Positions 9,609 through 18,808 of a stretch of DNA of 64,000 nt are shown here, one piece after another. Source of the DNA: an uncultured Methanobrevibacter sp. (lineage in GTDB: Archaea; Methanobacteriota; Methanobacteria; Methanobacteriales; Methanobacteriaceae); assembly GCF_937898925.1 (NCBI RefSeq), contig NZ_CALDKF010000114.1:28378-92377 (forward strand), read 5' to 3'. Both the position numbers and the translations under genes were made by a program. The notes beneath the pieces were generated by a model. It worked only from the letters and a program-made list of their open reading frames with translations, searched no databases and was not told where the DNA came from. How positions within the stretch are numbered: position 1 is the first letter of the stretch; every line of letters starts with the position of its first letter.

Positions 9609-10079
9609 TTATCCCATTTTGATAACTGGCAATTGAATTTCAGTTACCAAGTCATCTTCATTATCCACTTCATACTTGCTTTTTATGTAAATTTCTTTTG
9701 GAGATCCGATAATGTCGTATTTGTTTTCAATGGAGTACTCTGCCATAATGTTATAGCTTTCTTGAATATTATCTAAGCTTCCATTGTGGATTCCAGACAA
9801 TACCTTGTGTTCGATAAGTGTTACGATTCTTATTTCTTCGGTTTCATCAGGGTCTAATTCTGGATTGATTGGGATTCCTACATCGTATACAACTTCATTT
9901 TCCTTAGCGGTTCTTGGGTTATTGTAGAATATTGCAAATAAGTCTCCAGCAGTTTCTATTTCTTCGATTTCAACCCAACCGGTTAATTTAGAAACCAAAA
10001 CATCCATATCTTTTAGAGCTCCCTTATAATTCATAATAGCTACTTTTTGATCTTCCATAGTTTTTTCTTTAATTTCCAT
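9609..10079 (-). CDS. GyrI-like / AraC effector-binding domain protein
   Basis: A 156-residue stand-alone protein with the GyrI-like small-molecule-binding fold. It opens MEIKEKTMEDQKVAIMNYKG, has a central AIFYNNP segment typical of the family, then DVGIPINPELDP and a conserved-looking GSPKEIYIKS near the end. These domains bind hydrophobic or cationic ligands and are often fused to DNA-binding domains; no such domain is seen here. An AGGTGT site precedes the ATG. The ligand cannot be told from sequence. Confidence 0.7.
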   Translation of the reverse strand: MEIKEKTMEDQKVAIMNYKGALKDMDVLVSKLTGWVEIEEIETAGDLFAIFYNNPRTAKENEVVYDVGIPINPELDPDETEEIRIVTLIEHKVLSGIHNGSLDNIQESYNIMAEYSIENKYDIIGSPKEIYIKSKYEVDNEDDLVTEIQLPVIKMG

Positions 10080-10219
10080 GTTTACACCTGATAATTGTAA
10101 TGATATGTCTTTTTTATAATTTATAATTTTTAATTTATAATTTTTAAATTTATAATTTTTATTTTTAATTTTTAAATTTATAATTTCTGAATTTAATTTT
10201 TTTAAATTTAAATTTTAAT

Positions 10220-11464
10220 TTAATTAAAGAGGATTACTTCAACTTCCTCTCCTTCTTCAAGCAATTCGGTCTGTTTAGATACTTTTGTATATCCTGCTGC
10301 ACTTGCGAGTGAGAAAATAGCTCCAGAGTCTTTGAATATTGGAATTACATCATTTCCTTCCACGCTGACCAATTGATATTGCATCCTACCAATTGGTGAA
10401 TGGATTCTTCTTTTCAAAGTTCCTTCAATTGTTCTTTGCTCTTCCTCATCTTTGTAACCAGCTAATTTCTTAATTGCTGGTGCAACAAATACATTGAAGA
10501 TTACAATTGCAGAAACAGGATTTCCAGGAAGTCCAATGACTATCTTTCCATCTACCACTCCAAGAATGGTTGGCTTTCCAGGTTGTACAGTAATTCCATG
10601 AATATGGACTTCTCCAAGTTCATCAAGAATATGTCTGATATTGTCTCCAACTCCTGCAGAGGTTCCACCAGAGCATAGCAAGATGTCACATTCTTTCAAT
10701 GAGTCTTGAATTTTAGCCTTTAAATCATCATAAACGTCTTTAACGATGCCTAAGCATTCTCCTTCCCCACCACAGTTGTCTACACCTGCCTTAATCATTT
10801 CGCTATTCACATCATAGATCTTTCCAGGTTTCAATTCTTCCTGATTGGTCAATAATTCATTTCCTGTAGAGATAATTCCAACTTTAGGTTTCTTATACAC
10901 TTCAACAGTATCTATTCCTTGAGCGGCTATCACTCCTATTTTTGGAGGATTGAGCAAAATGTTTTCTTCAAGAATAGTCTGTCCTTCTTTAACATCAGAA
11001 CCTTTTTGTCCTATGTCTTGGGAAGGGGTAACGCTTGTTAATATTTCAATCTCGTCTTCTTCTAGCTCATCATTGTCTTCTGGCCTATTGGAGAATTCCA
11101 CCATAACAACTGCATCTGCACCCTCTGGAATTGGTGCGCCTGTACTTATCTCTACACATTTTCCAAGTTCCACAGTTTTATCAGTGAAAGATCCTGCCTC
11201 TAAAAAGTCAATGACTTTAAGTTTTTTAGGATTTTCTTCATTTACACCAAAACTGTCTTCGGCTTTTATGGCAAAACCGTCCTTTAATGACCTGTTAAAT
11301 GGTGGAAAATCGATTTTACTTTCGATTTTGCTGAATGTAATTCTATTATTGCTTTCTGCTATGTCAATGATTTCAGATTGGGGAGTATAGTATTCATTAA
11401 ACTTTTCATTAATGATTTCTTTTGCTTCATCTACTTCCTTTATCTTTAAAAATTCTACACCCAT
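10220..11464 (-). CDS. moeA: Molybdopterin molybdotransferase MoeA
   Basis: A 414-residue MoeA protein. Recognisable parts are the N-terminal PPFNRSLKDGFAIKAED segment, the ISTGAPIPEGADAVVM motif, the molybdopterin-binding core with CSGGTSAGVGD and GLPGNPVSA, and a C-terminal beta domain. MoeA inserts molybdate or tungstate into adenylated molybdopterin. Methanogens need the cofactor for formylmethanofuran dehydrogenase and, where present, formate dehydrogenase. The ATG follows AAAAGGTAA. It is transcribed alone, divergent from eIF1A. Confidence 0.95.
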   Translation of the reverse strand: MGVEFLKIKEVDEAKEIINEKFNEYYTPQSEIIDIAESNNRITFSKIESKIDFPPFNRSLKDGFAIKAEDSFGVNEENPKKLKVIDFLEAGSFTDKTVELGKCVEISTGAPIPEGADAVVMVEFSNRPEDNDELEEDEIEILTSVTPSQDIGQKGSDVKEGQTILEENILLNPPKIGVIAAQGIDTVEVYKKPKVGIISTGNELLTNQEELKPGKIYDVNSEMIKAGVDNCGGEGECLGIVKDVYDDLKAKIQDSLKECDILLCSGGTSAGVGDNIRHILDELGEVHIHGITVQPGKPTILGVVDGKIVIGLPGNPVSAIVIFNVFVAPAIKKLAGYKDEEEQRTIEGTLKRRIHSPIGRMQYQLVSVEGNDVIPIFKDSGAIFSLASAAGYTKVSKQTELLEEGEEVEVILFN

Positions 11465-11849
11465 TGTATTACCTTTTAAATTTTGAAAATTTATTATAAA
11501 TAATATTTTTTAATAATATTTTTAATAATATTTTTTTTAATAATATGTTATATTTAATAATATATTAATTGATATATTTTATATTATGTGTTTTTGTTTA
11601 AATTTATAAAATTTTCACTAAAAAAATCAAAACCTTTATAAATTATCTTGTTAGTATTTATATTAAGAAATATATAATATATAATAATAAATTATTAGCG
11701 GTATTTCTTAAACAATAATTTAACGAAATTTTCAATTTATTTAGAAAATTGTTTAATCGAATATTAATTTATTTTTAAATCTTTTATTTAACTGATTTAT
11801 TAAAATGATGTGTTATTAAAATTTTGGAGAATGAGCAGGAGGAGAATTT
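11465..11849 (-). other. AT-rich spacer between moeA and eIF1A
   Basis: A 385-bp divergent promoter region with no supported gene. It holds imperfect repeats of TAATAATATTTTT at about 11502-11560 and a TATA-like CTTTATAAATTA near 11634-11645 that could drive the plus-strand eIF1A transcript. Nothing else was seen. Confidence 0.6.
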
Positions 11850-12155
11850 TTGAGTAAACCACAAAATAACGATCAACAAGAATATAGAAGAGTACGTACT
11901 CCTAGAAAAGGAGAAATTCCAGGAGTCGTAGAACAGATTATGGGTCATGGAAAAATTAAAGTAAGATGTGCTGATGGTAATATCAGAATGACACGTATTC
12001 CAGGTAAAATGAAAAAGAGAATTTGGATACGTGAAGGTGATGTAGTTCTTGTAAAGCCATGGGATTTCCAATCAGACCAAAAAGCTGATGTAATCTGGAG
12101 ATACACTAGAACAGAATCCAATTGGCTTGAAAGAAAAGGCTATTTGACTATGTAA
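11850..12155 (+). CDS. Translation initiation factor eIF-1A
   Basis: A 101-residue archaeal eIF1A. The OB-fold core has the conserved run from [20 protein letters not shown] through [19 protein letters not shown] and ends in [16 protein letters not shown]. It binds the small subunit A site and helps start-codon selection. The start is TTG at 11850, supported by GGAGGAGA a few bases upstream; no in-frame ATG fits. It is the first gene of a ribosome-related run (RIO1 kinase, KH protein), each separated by its own AT-rich gap. Confidence 0.95.
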   Translation: MSKPQNNDQQEYRRVRTPRKGEIPGVVEQIMGHGKIKVRCADGNIRMTRIPGKMKKRIWIREGDVVLVKPWDFQSDQKADVIWRYTRTESNWLERKGYLTM

Positions 12156-12158
12156 ATC

Positions 12159-12181
12159 AAGTAAATCAATTTGATTTACTT
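12159..12181 (+). terminator. Hairpin plus T-tract after eIF1A
   Basis: An 11-bp perfect inverted repeat (AAGTAAATCAA and TTGATTTACTT around one central T) begins 3 bp after the eIF1A stop and runs straight into a T-rich tract. It resembles an intrinsic terminator or an mRNA 3'-end stabiliser. Confidence 0.6.
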
Positions 12182-12280
12182 TTTTAATTTTCTTTTTTTA
12201 CCCAAATTTTACTTTATTTTTTTAAATATTCTAATTTAACTACTTCTAAATTTTTATCTAATTTTAAAAATGGTGTTTTT

Positions 12281-13141
12281 ATGGAAGATGAACCAAGAAT
12301 GGCTATTGCTGATGCAGAACTTATGGAAGATGATTCAATGGAAATTGAATCAGGTGAAGAGGTCATGGATGAAAATCCAAGAGTGGCTAAAGCTGATGCA
12401 GAAGTTCAAAAATTGATTTCACAAAAAAGAATTAAGGATTCCGATGATAGGAAGGTGTCCAGTGAAATCTTTGACAAGGCAACATTGCAAGTGCTTTATA
12501 AATTAGCTAATCAAGGTTATTTGGATGTTTTAAACGGTGCTATAAGCACTGGAAAGGAAGCTAATGTATTAAAGGGAATCAAGGATGATGGTTCCATTGT
12601 TGCTGTTAAGATCTATAGGATAGCCACTTCCGATTTTAAGAAAATGCAATATTACATTGCAGGAGACCCTCGTTTCAATGTCCGTTCAAGCAATAAAAGG
12701 CAACTCATAAACAATTGGGTAAATAAGGAATATAGGAATTTGACAAGGCTTAAGGATGCAGGAGTGAATGTTCCAGAAGCTATTACAAGCTTGAACAATG
12801 TTTTAATCATTGAGTTCATTGGCGATGAGGATGGAAATCCTGCACCAACCGTGAAAAACTTGCCTCCACAGGATCCAAATGACTTTTATGAAAAATTAGT
12901 GGATCAAATGGATAAGTTCATAAACAAGGCCAATTTGATTCATGGAGACTTATCAAGTTATAATATTCTGAATTATGATGAAGAGCCAGTGATTATAGAT
13001 GTTTCCCAATCTGTAGTAAAAGACCATATTATTGCTGGAGAATTGCTTGAAAGAGATATAAAAAACATTAGTTTTGAATTTAAAAAGATGGGTGTAGACA
13101 CTTCCATTGAAGATTTGACTAATCGCTTGATTAAGGATTAG
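12281..13141 (+). CDS. RIO1-type atypical serine/threonine kinase
   Basis: A 286-residue RIO kinase. After an acidic N-terminal tail (1-50) the kinase domain carries the STGKEANVLKG nucleotide loop, the VAVKIYR lysine, the HGDLSSYNIL catalytic loop and the metal-binding IIDVSQSV. Conserved RIO1 features such as the YRNLTRL region support RIO1 rather than RIO2. The family acts in late small-subunit maturation. The acidic tail holds a near-duplicated element: EPRMAIADAEL at 4-14 and NPRVAKADAEV at 31-41. Neighbours are eIF1A and a Dim2/PNO1-like KH protein, a conserved archaeal grouping. A GGTG site precedes the ATG. Confidence 0.94.
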   Translation: MEDEPRMAIADAELMEDDSMEIESGEEVMDENPRVAKADAEVQKLISQKRIKDSDDRKVSSEIFDKATLQVLYKLANQGYLDVLNGAISTGKEANVLKGIKDDGSIVAVKIYRIATSDFKKMQYYIAGDPRFNVRSSNKRQLINNWVNKEYRNLTRLKDAGVNVPEAITSLNNVLIIEFIGDEDGNPAPTVKNLPPQDPNDFYEKLVDQMDKFINKANLIHGDLSSYNILNYDEEPVIIDVSQSVVKDHIIAGELLERDIKNISFEFKKMGVDTSIEDLTNRLIKD

Positions 13142-13326
13142 TTCTTATAATCTTTCTTGAAGAGAAATTTTGAAAAAAAGTCTTATTTAGGGATATTATT
13201 TAAAAATATTACTTTTCAAATGCTCTTAGGAAACCTATTTTATATTAATATTAAATAAATATTTTTAAGTTCCAATTAGGTTTCCATTTGGGTATTTATT
13301 AATTTTAAATATTTTTTTATATTATT

Positions 13327-13403
13327 AAATACATTTTAAATACATTTTAAATAAATTTTAAATACATTTTAAATACATTTTAAATTAATTTAAATTAATT
13401 TTA
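13327..13403 (+). repeat. 11-bp AT-rich tandem repeat
   Basis: Five units of AAATACATTTT (one with a single change, AAATAAATTTT) lie head to tail at 13327-13381, followed by decayed copies to about 13403. They sit in the 361-bp spacer (13142-13502) between RIO1 and the KH-protein gene, which otherwise holds only AT-rich sequence with TATA-like elements. Confidence 0.8.
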
Positions 13404-13502
13404 TTAAAAGAATAATTTATCAAAATATTTATTAAATTTAATTGAAATATTTAATATATAATTGCAGATGAATTTATATAAAAAATCAAAGAGGTGAATA
13501 AA

Positions 13503-14102
13503 TTGCCGGAAACCGATTATCTTAGAGTTCCTGCAGATAGAGTAGGTGCTTTAATTGGAACAAAAGGAGAAACCAAACAATTAATTGAAAATGCAACCAA
13601 TACTCATTTGGATATTGATAGTGAGGAATGCACCGTAGCTATTTATCCTAATGAAAATATGGAAGATCCTCTTGGTGTATGGAAAGCAAATCATATTGTA
13701 AAAGCTATTGCTCGTGGATTCAATCCTCGTGTAGCATTAAAATTAAATAAAGATGATACTTATTTGGAAATAATCAAATTGCCTTTGTATGTTGGGAAAT
13801 CCAAAAAGGCTATGGCAAGATACAAAGGTAGAATAATTGGAAAAGATGGAAAAACCAGAGAAATAATCGTTGATATGGCTGAAGTTGACATGGCTATTTA
13901 TGGAAAGACTGTTTCATTGATTGGTGAACTTCAAAATGTTATGGTTGCTAAGGAAGCAGTTGAAATGATTCTTAATGGATCAAGACATAAGTCTGTCTAT
14001 GCATTTTTAGAGAATAAGAAGAATGAACGTAAAATGAAAGAATTCAAAGAAGTTGTTGGAATCGAAAGAGATGAAATTCAATTCCGTGATGACTTAGATT
14101 AA
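13503..14102 (+). CDS. KH-domain RNA-binding protein (Dim2/PNO1/Krr1-like)
   Basis: The product has 199 residues from TTG at 13503. A GTG nine bases upstream lies inside the GAGGTGAAT ribosome-binding site, so TTG is the better start. Two KH domains are visible: [20 protein letters not shown] near the N-terminus and [20 protein letters not shown] in the middle, each with the GxxG loop. This is the archaeal relative of eukaryotic PNO1/Dim2, an assembly factor binding the 3' end of 16S rRNA. Linkage with RIO1 and eIF1A supports a role in small-subunit maturation. Confidence 0.92.
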   Translation: MPETDYLRVPADRVGALIGTKGETKQLIENATNTHLDIDSEECTVAIYPNENMEDPLGVWKANHIVKAIARGFNPRVALKLNKDDTYLEIIKLPLYVGKSKKAMARYKGRIIGKDGKTREIIVDMAEVDMAIYGKTVSLIGELQNVMVAKEAVEMILNGSRHKSVYAFLENKKNERKMKEFKEVVGIERDEIQFRDDLD

Positions 14103-14839
14103 TAACCTTAGACTAGAAATTTTTTCTTTTACTTTTATTATTTTTTATTATTTTTTTATGCATTCAATCATATCTTGATTTTTTATTTTTTTATTTTTTT
14201 CTTTCTACTATTTTTCTATTTTTTCTTTTTTTGATTTATTAAGTTTAAATCAATTTTATTTCTAAAGTTATTTCTGATATCTGTTTTTATTAATTTTATT
14301 TTTACAAAATCGATATTGTTTTTATTTGTCCGAATCAATTTTCTTAATTAATTGTTATTTTTCATTAAAGATATATGTATGGTTTAATATTTTTTAACAA
14401 TATTTTTTGATGTGATGTAATTTAATTATATTTAGCTTAAATTTTTATGCTATGTGAAGATTTTTTTATTAAAATTTTGATAGTAATTAAAAACTTTTAT
14501 ATACTTTCAACAACATATGTATATATAGTGATATATTTACTATAGTTTTGACATATTTTTATAATATTCTGATTATGATATTGTCTAAAATTTTAGTAAT
14601 TTTTTCATTTTTGTATAAAAATTTTCCATAAAAATAATGTTTGTATATTTTTAATAAAATATTTATTAAATATATGCTATTTTATGATTACATTACCATA
14701 TAAAAAAATCATCATATGTTTTTTAAGGGAAATTTTTATGAAAATTTCAGTACTTTAAATAATTAAGTTTCATTGATTATTTAATGATTAGTTTAATTAA
14801 TTCATATGTTAATTAAAAACTATGTAAAGGAGGTTTAAT
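14103..14839 (+). other. Long non-coding AT-rich region upstream of topoisomerase VI
   Basis: This 737-bp spacer holds no supported gene and is almost entirely A/T. A well-formed TATA-like element (TTTATATA, 14496-14503) sits over 300 bp upstream of top6B; transcription from it would start near 14528 and give a long leader or a separate small RNA. Other TATA-like elements occur near 14700. No tRNA-like fold or conserved motif was seen. Confidence 0.5.
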
Positions 14840-16618
14840 TTGTCTCAACAAGCGCAAGAACTCTTTGAGAATTTTGACCAATTGACTCCATCAGAGTTCT
14901 TTAGAAAAAATAAACAGATGTTAGGATTTTCTGGTAAAATCAGATCTTTAACTATTGTTTTCCACGAATTGATCACAAACAGTTTTGACGCTGCTGAGGA
15001 AGCAGGAATTTTGCCGGAAATTAGAATTGATTTAAAGCAACTCGGAAAAGAGCATTATCTTTTAAGACATTCAGATAATGGTCCAGGTATCCCTGAGGAA
15101 TTTGTAACTCAAGTATACTGTCAGATGTTTGCAGGTTCCAAATTTAGAAACATCCAATCAAGAGGGCAACAAGGTTTAGGTTGTAGTGGTTGTGTACTTT
15201 TATCCCAGATGACCACTGGTGAGTCCACCCATGTAATTTCCGGATGGAAAGAGGATGGTGAGCTCAAAGGGGTTAAAATGGAATTTAAGATGGATGTAAA
15301 AAACAACGTTGGAGATATCATTAAAACTGAACATTTCACTCCAGAAAGCACTGGTGTTTGTATCCAACTCCATTTCAAAGAAGTGTCCTATTCATTAGCT
15401 GAACAAGGTGCATTTGAGTACATTCGTAGAACCATGATTGCTAACCCTCATGCAAAAATTACCTTTAGAGATCCTAAAGGACACAAATACATCTTTAAAA
15501 GAGCTGCAGAAATTGTTCCAGTCTTACCTAAAGAAGTATTGCCTCACCCTAAAGGTGTTACTGCTGATGATATTACTCACATTGCAAAAACCACTGATAA
15601 GAGAAACTTCAAAAGCATGTTAACTACCAACTTGTCAAGAATGTCCTCCAAGAAGATCAAAGAGCTTCAGGAACTCACTGGTATTGACATGAAAAAACGT
15701 CCAAAAAACATGACTTGGGCTGAAGCGGAAGCTATTGTAGAAGCATTTGGAAAAATGAAATTCATGGCTCCTCCTACTTCTGGTCTTATTCCTATTGGTG
15801 AAGAGCAAATTGAAAAAGGTATGAAATTAATATTGAAACCTGAATTCATCACTACAATTACAAGAGCTCCTGTTACCTATAAAGGTGGTGTGGCATTCAT
15901 TGTGGAAGCAGGTATTGCTTATGGTGGAGATGCTGGTAGAATTGTAAATGAACAAAGGAAATCTGAAATCTTAAGATTTGCAAACAGAGTTCCATTGACT
16001 TTCGATGCAGGAAGCTGTGCTATTACAGAAGCATTGAAATCTATTGATTGGAGAAGATACGGTCTTAGAGATTTGGATAACACTCCACTTACCTTGTTTG
16101 TTAACATTATTTCCACTCAAGTTCCTTACTTATCCACTGGTAAGCAAAGTATTGCACCAGAACCTGAGATTGTTCATGAAATCAGGCAAGCTACCATGAA
16201 AATAGCAAGAAAACTTCAAAGACATATCAGATCCAAAAAAGCTGAAAAGGAAAAAGCAATGAGATCTAAAATATTTGAAGACTATGTTCCTGTTATCATT
16301 GAAGAGGCAGCATCACTTGCTGAAACTGGTGTTCCAGATTATAAACCTGTTCTTGCTAAAGTTACAAGAAGAGCATTAGCTGAATTGATGGGTGAAAAGG
16401 TTGAAGAAGAGATAGAAGAGGAAGACTATGTAGATTCCTTACTTGAAGAGCTTGACGAATTTGGTCATGTTGTAGACAAGGAACATTCAAGTCGTAAGGA
16501 CAGAGTTCAAGAATCCGATTTGGATGAAGCATTCTTAGACGATGAAAAACCTAAAAAGAAAAAATCTAAGAAAACTGGACAGTCTACATTGTTTGACTCA
16601 GAAGACCAGGAGGAATGA
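14840..16618 (+). CDS. top6B: DNA topoisomerase VI subunit B
   Basis: A 592-residue ATPase subunit of the type IIB topoisomerase. The GHKL fold shows [16 protein letters not shown] (N box), DNGPGIP (G1) and [12 protein letters not shown] (G2 region), followed by the helix-two-turn-helix and transducer domains with the catalytic-lysine loop around [12 protein letters not shown]. The C-terminal tail is acidic then lysine-rich ([12 protein letters not shown]). With subunit A it relaxes and decatenates DNA. The TTG start follows AAAGGAGGT. The stop is 4 bp before top6A, so the two are an operon. Confidence 0.97.
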   Translation: MSQQAQELFENFDQLTPSEFFRKNKQMLGFSGKIRSLTIVFHELITNSFDAAEEAGILPEIRIDLKQLGKEHYLLRHSDNGPGIPEEFVTQVYCQMFAGSKFRNIQSRGQQGLGCSGCVLLSQMTTGESTHVISGWKEDGELKGVKMEFKMDVKNNVGDIIKTEHFTPESTGVCIQLHFKEVSYSLAEQGAFEYIRRTMIANPHAKITFRDPKGHKYIFKRAAEIVPVLPKEVLPHPKGVTADDITHIAKTTDKRNFKSMLTTNLSRMSSKKIKELQELTGIDMKKRPKNMTWAEAEAIVEAFGKMKFMAPPTSGLIPIGEEQIEKGMKLILKPEFITTITRAPVTYKGGVAFIVEAGIAYGGDAGRIVNEQRKSEILRFANRVPLTFDAGSCAITEALKSIDWRRYGLRDLDNTPLTLFVNIISTQVPYLSTGKQSIAPEPEIVHEIRQATMKIARKLQRHIRSKKAEKEKAMRSKIFEDYVPVIIEEAASLAETGVPDYKPVLAKVTRRALAELMGEKVEEEIEEEDYVDSLLEELDEFGHVVDKEHSSRKDRVQESDLDEAFLDDEKPKKKKSKKTGQSTLFDSEDQEE

Positions 16619-16622
16619 TTAG

Positions 16623-17723
16623 ATGGCTGAAGAAACTACTACTCATAAACATACTCACAAAGAGCAAAGGAGACAATACACTTTCAATAAACTCAAGGCA
16701 TTTGGTCAAGAGATTATAGAGGATGTTGAAAAAGAGAAAGTACCTACATTAAGAATTCCTTCTAGAGGTACTGGAAACATTGTTTATGACCCAGATAAAC
16801 GTTATTATATCCTCGGAGACAGATTTGGTAAAAGGTCTCTTGGAAATGTAAAGCAAATCAGAAAGTTAGGGCAAATGGTTTATGTTGCTAATTTCTGTAA
16901 GGATTTGGTATTGAGAGACAAGACTGCAACTATCAGGGAAATGTATTATATCTCTGAAGGTTGGGGTATTGAATTCAATAACCAACAGGAATCCAACATT
17001 GTAGGTGAGGATTTAGAAGTTGCATTAGGTGCTACCCGTGAAGATTTAGGATTAATGCCTGAGGAAGACGGTGCATCAGTTTATGGTGACATCACCTTGC
17101 TTGATGGTGAATTTGAAATCAATGCTGCAAGAGCAGGTAAATCAGGTTATACCATTTCACCAACCATTGACCAAGTTGAATTGTTGGATTGCGGTGCTGA
17201 CTTTGTGCTTGCAGTGGAAACCATGGGGATGTTCCACAGGTTAGTTCAAGAGGATGCTCATAACAGATTCAACTGTTTGATTGTAGGGCTTAAAGGACAA
17301 GCAGCTCGTGCTACAAGAAGATTTATCAAAAGGGTTAATGAAGAATTAGGCCTTCCTGTATATATCTGTAACGACGGAGACCCTTGGGGATTCCACATCG
17401 GACAGGTAATCATATCTGGAAGTGCAAAATTAGCTCACGTTAATCATGATTTAGCTACTCCTGACGCTAAGTTCTTAGGAGTAACTGCAACTGATATCAT
17501 TGAATATGATCTTCCAACAGATCCATTGAAAGATATCGATGTATTGAGATTGAAAGAGCTTTCAAAAGACCCAAGGTATCAAACTGAGTTCTGGCAAACC
17601 GAGATTAAGAAAATGCTTAAGATTGGTAAAAAAGCAGAACAGCAATCTTTCTCCAAATATGGTCTTGAATATGTAGTAGACACATATTTCCCAGAGAAAT
17701 TAAGACAATTTGGACAATTATAA
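16623..17723 (+). CDS. top6A: DNA topoisomerase VI subunit A (Spo11-like)
   Basis: The 366-residue DNA-cleaving subunit. The winged-helix region contains REMYYISEG, whose tyrosine forms the covalent DNA bond, and the TOPRIM domain shows the acidic [12 protein letters not shown] motif that binds magnesium. Length and motif order match archaeal Top6A, relatives of Spo11. It lies directly behind top6B with 4 bp between them and is followed by a hairpin and T-tract that probably end the transcript. Confidence 0.97.
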   Translation: MAEETTTHKHTHKEQRRQYTFNKLKAFGQEIIEDVEKEKVPTLRIPSRGTGNIVYDPDKRYYILGDRFGKRSLGNVKQIRKLGQMVYVANFCKDLVLRDKTATIREMYYISEGWGIEFNNQQESNIVGEDLEVALGATREDLGLMPEEDGASVYGDITLLDGEFEINAARAGKSGYTISPTIDQVELLDCGADFVLAVETMGMFHRLVQEDAHNRFNCLIVGLKGQAARATRRFIKRVNEELGLPVYICNDGDPWGFHIGQVIISGSAKLAHVNHDLATPDAKFLGVTATDIIEYDLPTDPLKDIDVLRLKELSKDPRYQTEFWQTEIKKMLKIGKKAEQQSFSKYGLEYVVDTYFPEKLRQFGQL

Positions 17724-17760
17724 TAAATTAATCTTTTAATTAATTTATTTTCCTTTTTTT
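17722..17760 (+). terminator. Hairpin plus T-tract after top6A
   Basis: An 11-bp inverted repeat (AATAAATTAAT / ATTAATTTATT, loop of six) overlaps the top6A stop codon and is followed by a run of T with two C. It is a plausible intrinsic terminator for the top6BA operon. Confidence 0.6.
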
Positions 17761-17810
17761 ATTTTTTTATCTTTTTAAATTTTTACTATTTTTACTATTT
17801 TTCCAAAACC

Positions 17811-17861
17811 TTTATATACTAGAAAGTTCAACATTAGTATAGGTATACCCCAATAGGTATA
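17811..17861 (+). promoter_or_regulatory. csoR promoter with CsoR-type operator (site 1)
   Basis: TTTATATA at 17811-17818 is a good archaeal TATA box. About 26 bp downstream, where transcription should start, lies the inverted repeat TATACC-6-GGTATA (17844-17861), within the longer element ATAGGTATACCCC. The gene start is at 17897. The GC pairs flanked by TATA resemble operators of the CsoR family, and binding here would block initiation. A matching 12-mer, ATAGGTATACCC, recurs in site 2. Confidence 0.75.
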
Positions 17862-17896
17862 TCAATATATTTCAAAAAAATTATTAAGGTGTTACA

Positions 17897-18169
17897 ATGA
17901 AACAATGTATGGATTTAGACAATCTTCACAGAAGAATTAATAAAATTATTGGGCAGTTAAACGCTATTGATCGTATGATTGAGGAAGATATTCCTTGTGA
18001 AAACATTTTAATGCAAGTAAATGCTACTAAATCTGCTATGCACAAAGTAGGTCACATTATAGTGGAAGGTCACCTCGAAAATTGTATTAGAAATGCAATT
18101 GAAGCAGGAGAAAGTGATGAAGCTATTAATGATGTTTCTACTATCTTAGAATATTATTCCAGATTATAA
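17897..18169 (+). CDS. csoR: CsoR/FrmR-family metal-sensing repressor
   Basis: The 90-residue all-helical repressor has no helix-turn-helix, as usual for this family (DUF156). Opening residues include LHRRINKIIGQLNAIDRMIEE. Candidate ligands Cys34, His59 and Cys63 have the spacing of the Cu(I) triad of CsoR (Cys36, His61, Cys65 in the mycobacterial protein); the histidine argues against the persulfide-sensing CstR group. An extra Cys4 sits at the N-terminus. AAGGTG precedes the ATG. It lies between two similar palindromic operators, so autorepression and control of the downstream 74-residue membrane protein are inferred. The metal is inferred, and other family effectors are possible. Confidence 0.85.
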   Translation: MKQCMDLDNLHRRINKIIGQLNAIDRMIEEDIPCENILMQVNATKSAMHKVGHIIVEGHLENCIRNAIEAGESDEAINDVSTILEYYSRL

Positions 18170-18205
18170 TTGTGATTATATTTGGGAATTATATTTTTTT
18201 CAATT

Positions 18206-18235
18206 AGGTATATACCCATAAGGGTATACCTATAT
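18206..18235 (+). promoter_or_regulatory. CsoR-type operator (site 2)
   Basis: A perfect 18-bp palindrome, TATACCC-ATAA-GGGTATA, occupies 18211-18228 and is flanked by further AGGTA / TACCTAT symmetry. On the reverse strand it contains the same ATAGGTATACCC found at site 1. It lies 41 bp after the csoR stop and 97 bp before the small membrane-protein gene, the position expected for an operator of that gene. Confidence 0.75.
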
Positions 18236-18324
18236 GTTAGTTCAAGTTTATGTTTTTGGTTAAATCAGAGAAATTTCTTAAAAAAGCTTCATGATTTATT
18301 ATTTAAAAGTTCGGAGGGATATAA

Positions 18325-18549
18325 ATGGATATGTTTAAAGGTTTACAATGGATTGTATTAATTTTTGTCTTTTATTTCTTTATCTTTTACCAATTAGTTA
18401 GAATAATATATCGAAAGTTTAAGGAATCAGATTTAGGATCAAAAATTACAATTCAAAAATTAGATGAAAAAATTATCAAATCAAGAGAAAAAATTCAAAA
18501 ATCAAATCAAAAAATCTTCAGATCAAAAAATATGATTTTAATCAAATAA
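18325..18549 (+). CDS. Small single-helix membrane protein under putative CsoR control
   Basis: A 74-residue protein. Residues about 8-27 (QWIVLIFVFYFFIFYQLVRI) form one very hydrophobic aromatic-rich helix. It is followed by a basic cytosolic-looking tail with repeating Lys/Gln/Ile segments (IQKLDEKII, REKIQKSNQKIF) that may form an amphipathic helix. It has no Cys, His or CxxC, so it is not an obvious copper chaperone or pump. GGAGGG precedes the ATG. It lies 155 bp downstream of csoR with a matching palindrome between them. No family recognised. Confidence 0.65.
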   Translation: MDMFKGLQWIVLIFVFYFFIFYQLVRIIYRKFKESDLGSKITIQKLDEKIIKSREKIQKSNQKIFRSKNMILIK

Positions 18550-18808
18550 GAAGGGAGTTTATTTCATTTTTTTCTTATTTTATTTTATTTTTTATTTTTT
18601 ATTTTTTTATTTTATCGCTCTTATTTCTTCGTTATCATTTTCTTTTTTTCTTTTTTTAATTTTTTACTTATTTTCATATTCTTTAAACTTATTTAATTTT
18701 GCTTTTTCTTTTTTAATTTATAAATTTAAAAAATTTTATTAATGATACAATTCAAAATTTATTTAAATAAGCTCAATTATGAAAATGTTTATAATCTGGA
18801 GTGATTTT

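Noticed and set aside
13327..13403. Possible CRISPR array
   Set aside because: Units of 11 bp are contiguous with no spacers. The same applies to the repeats at 35636, 49300 and 51337.
17897..18169. Formaldehyde-sensing FrmR or persulfide-sensing CstR
   Set aside because: The Cys-His-Cys triad at 34, 59 and 63 fits CsoR best; CstR lacks the histidine. Not fully excluded without experiment.
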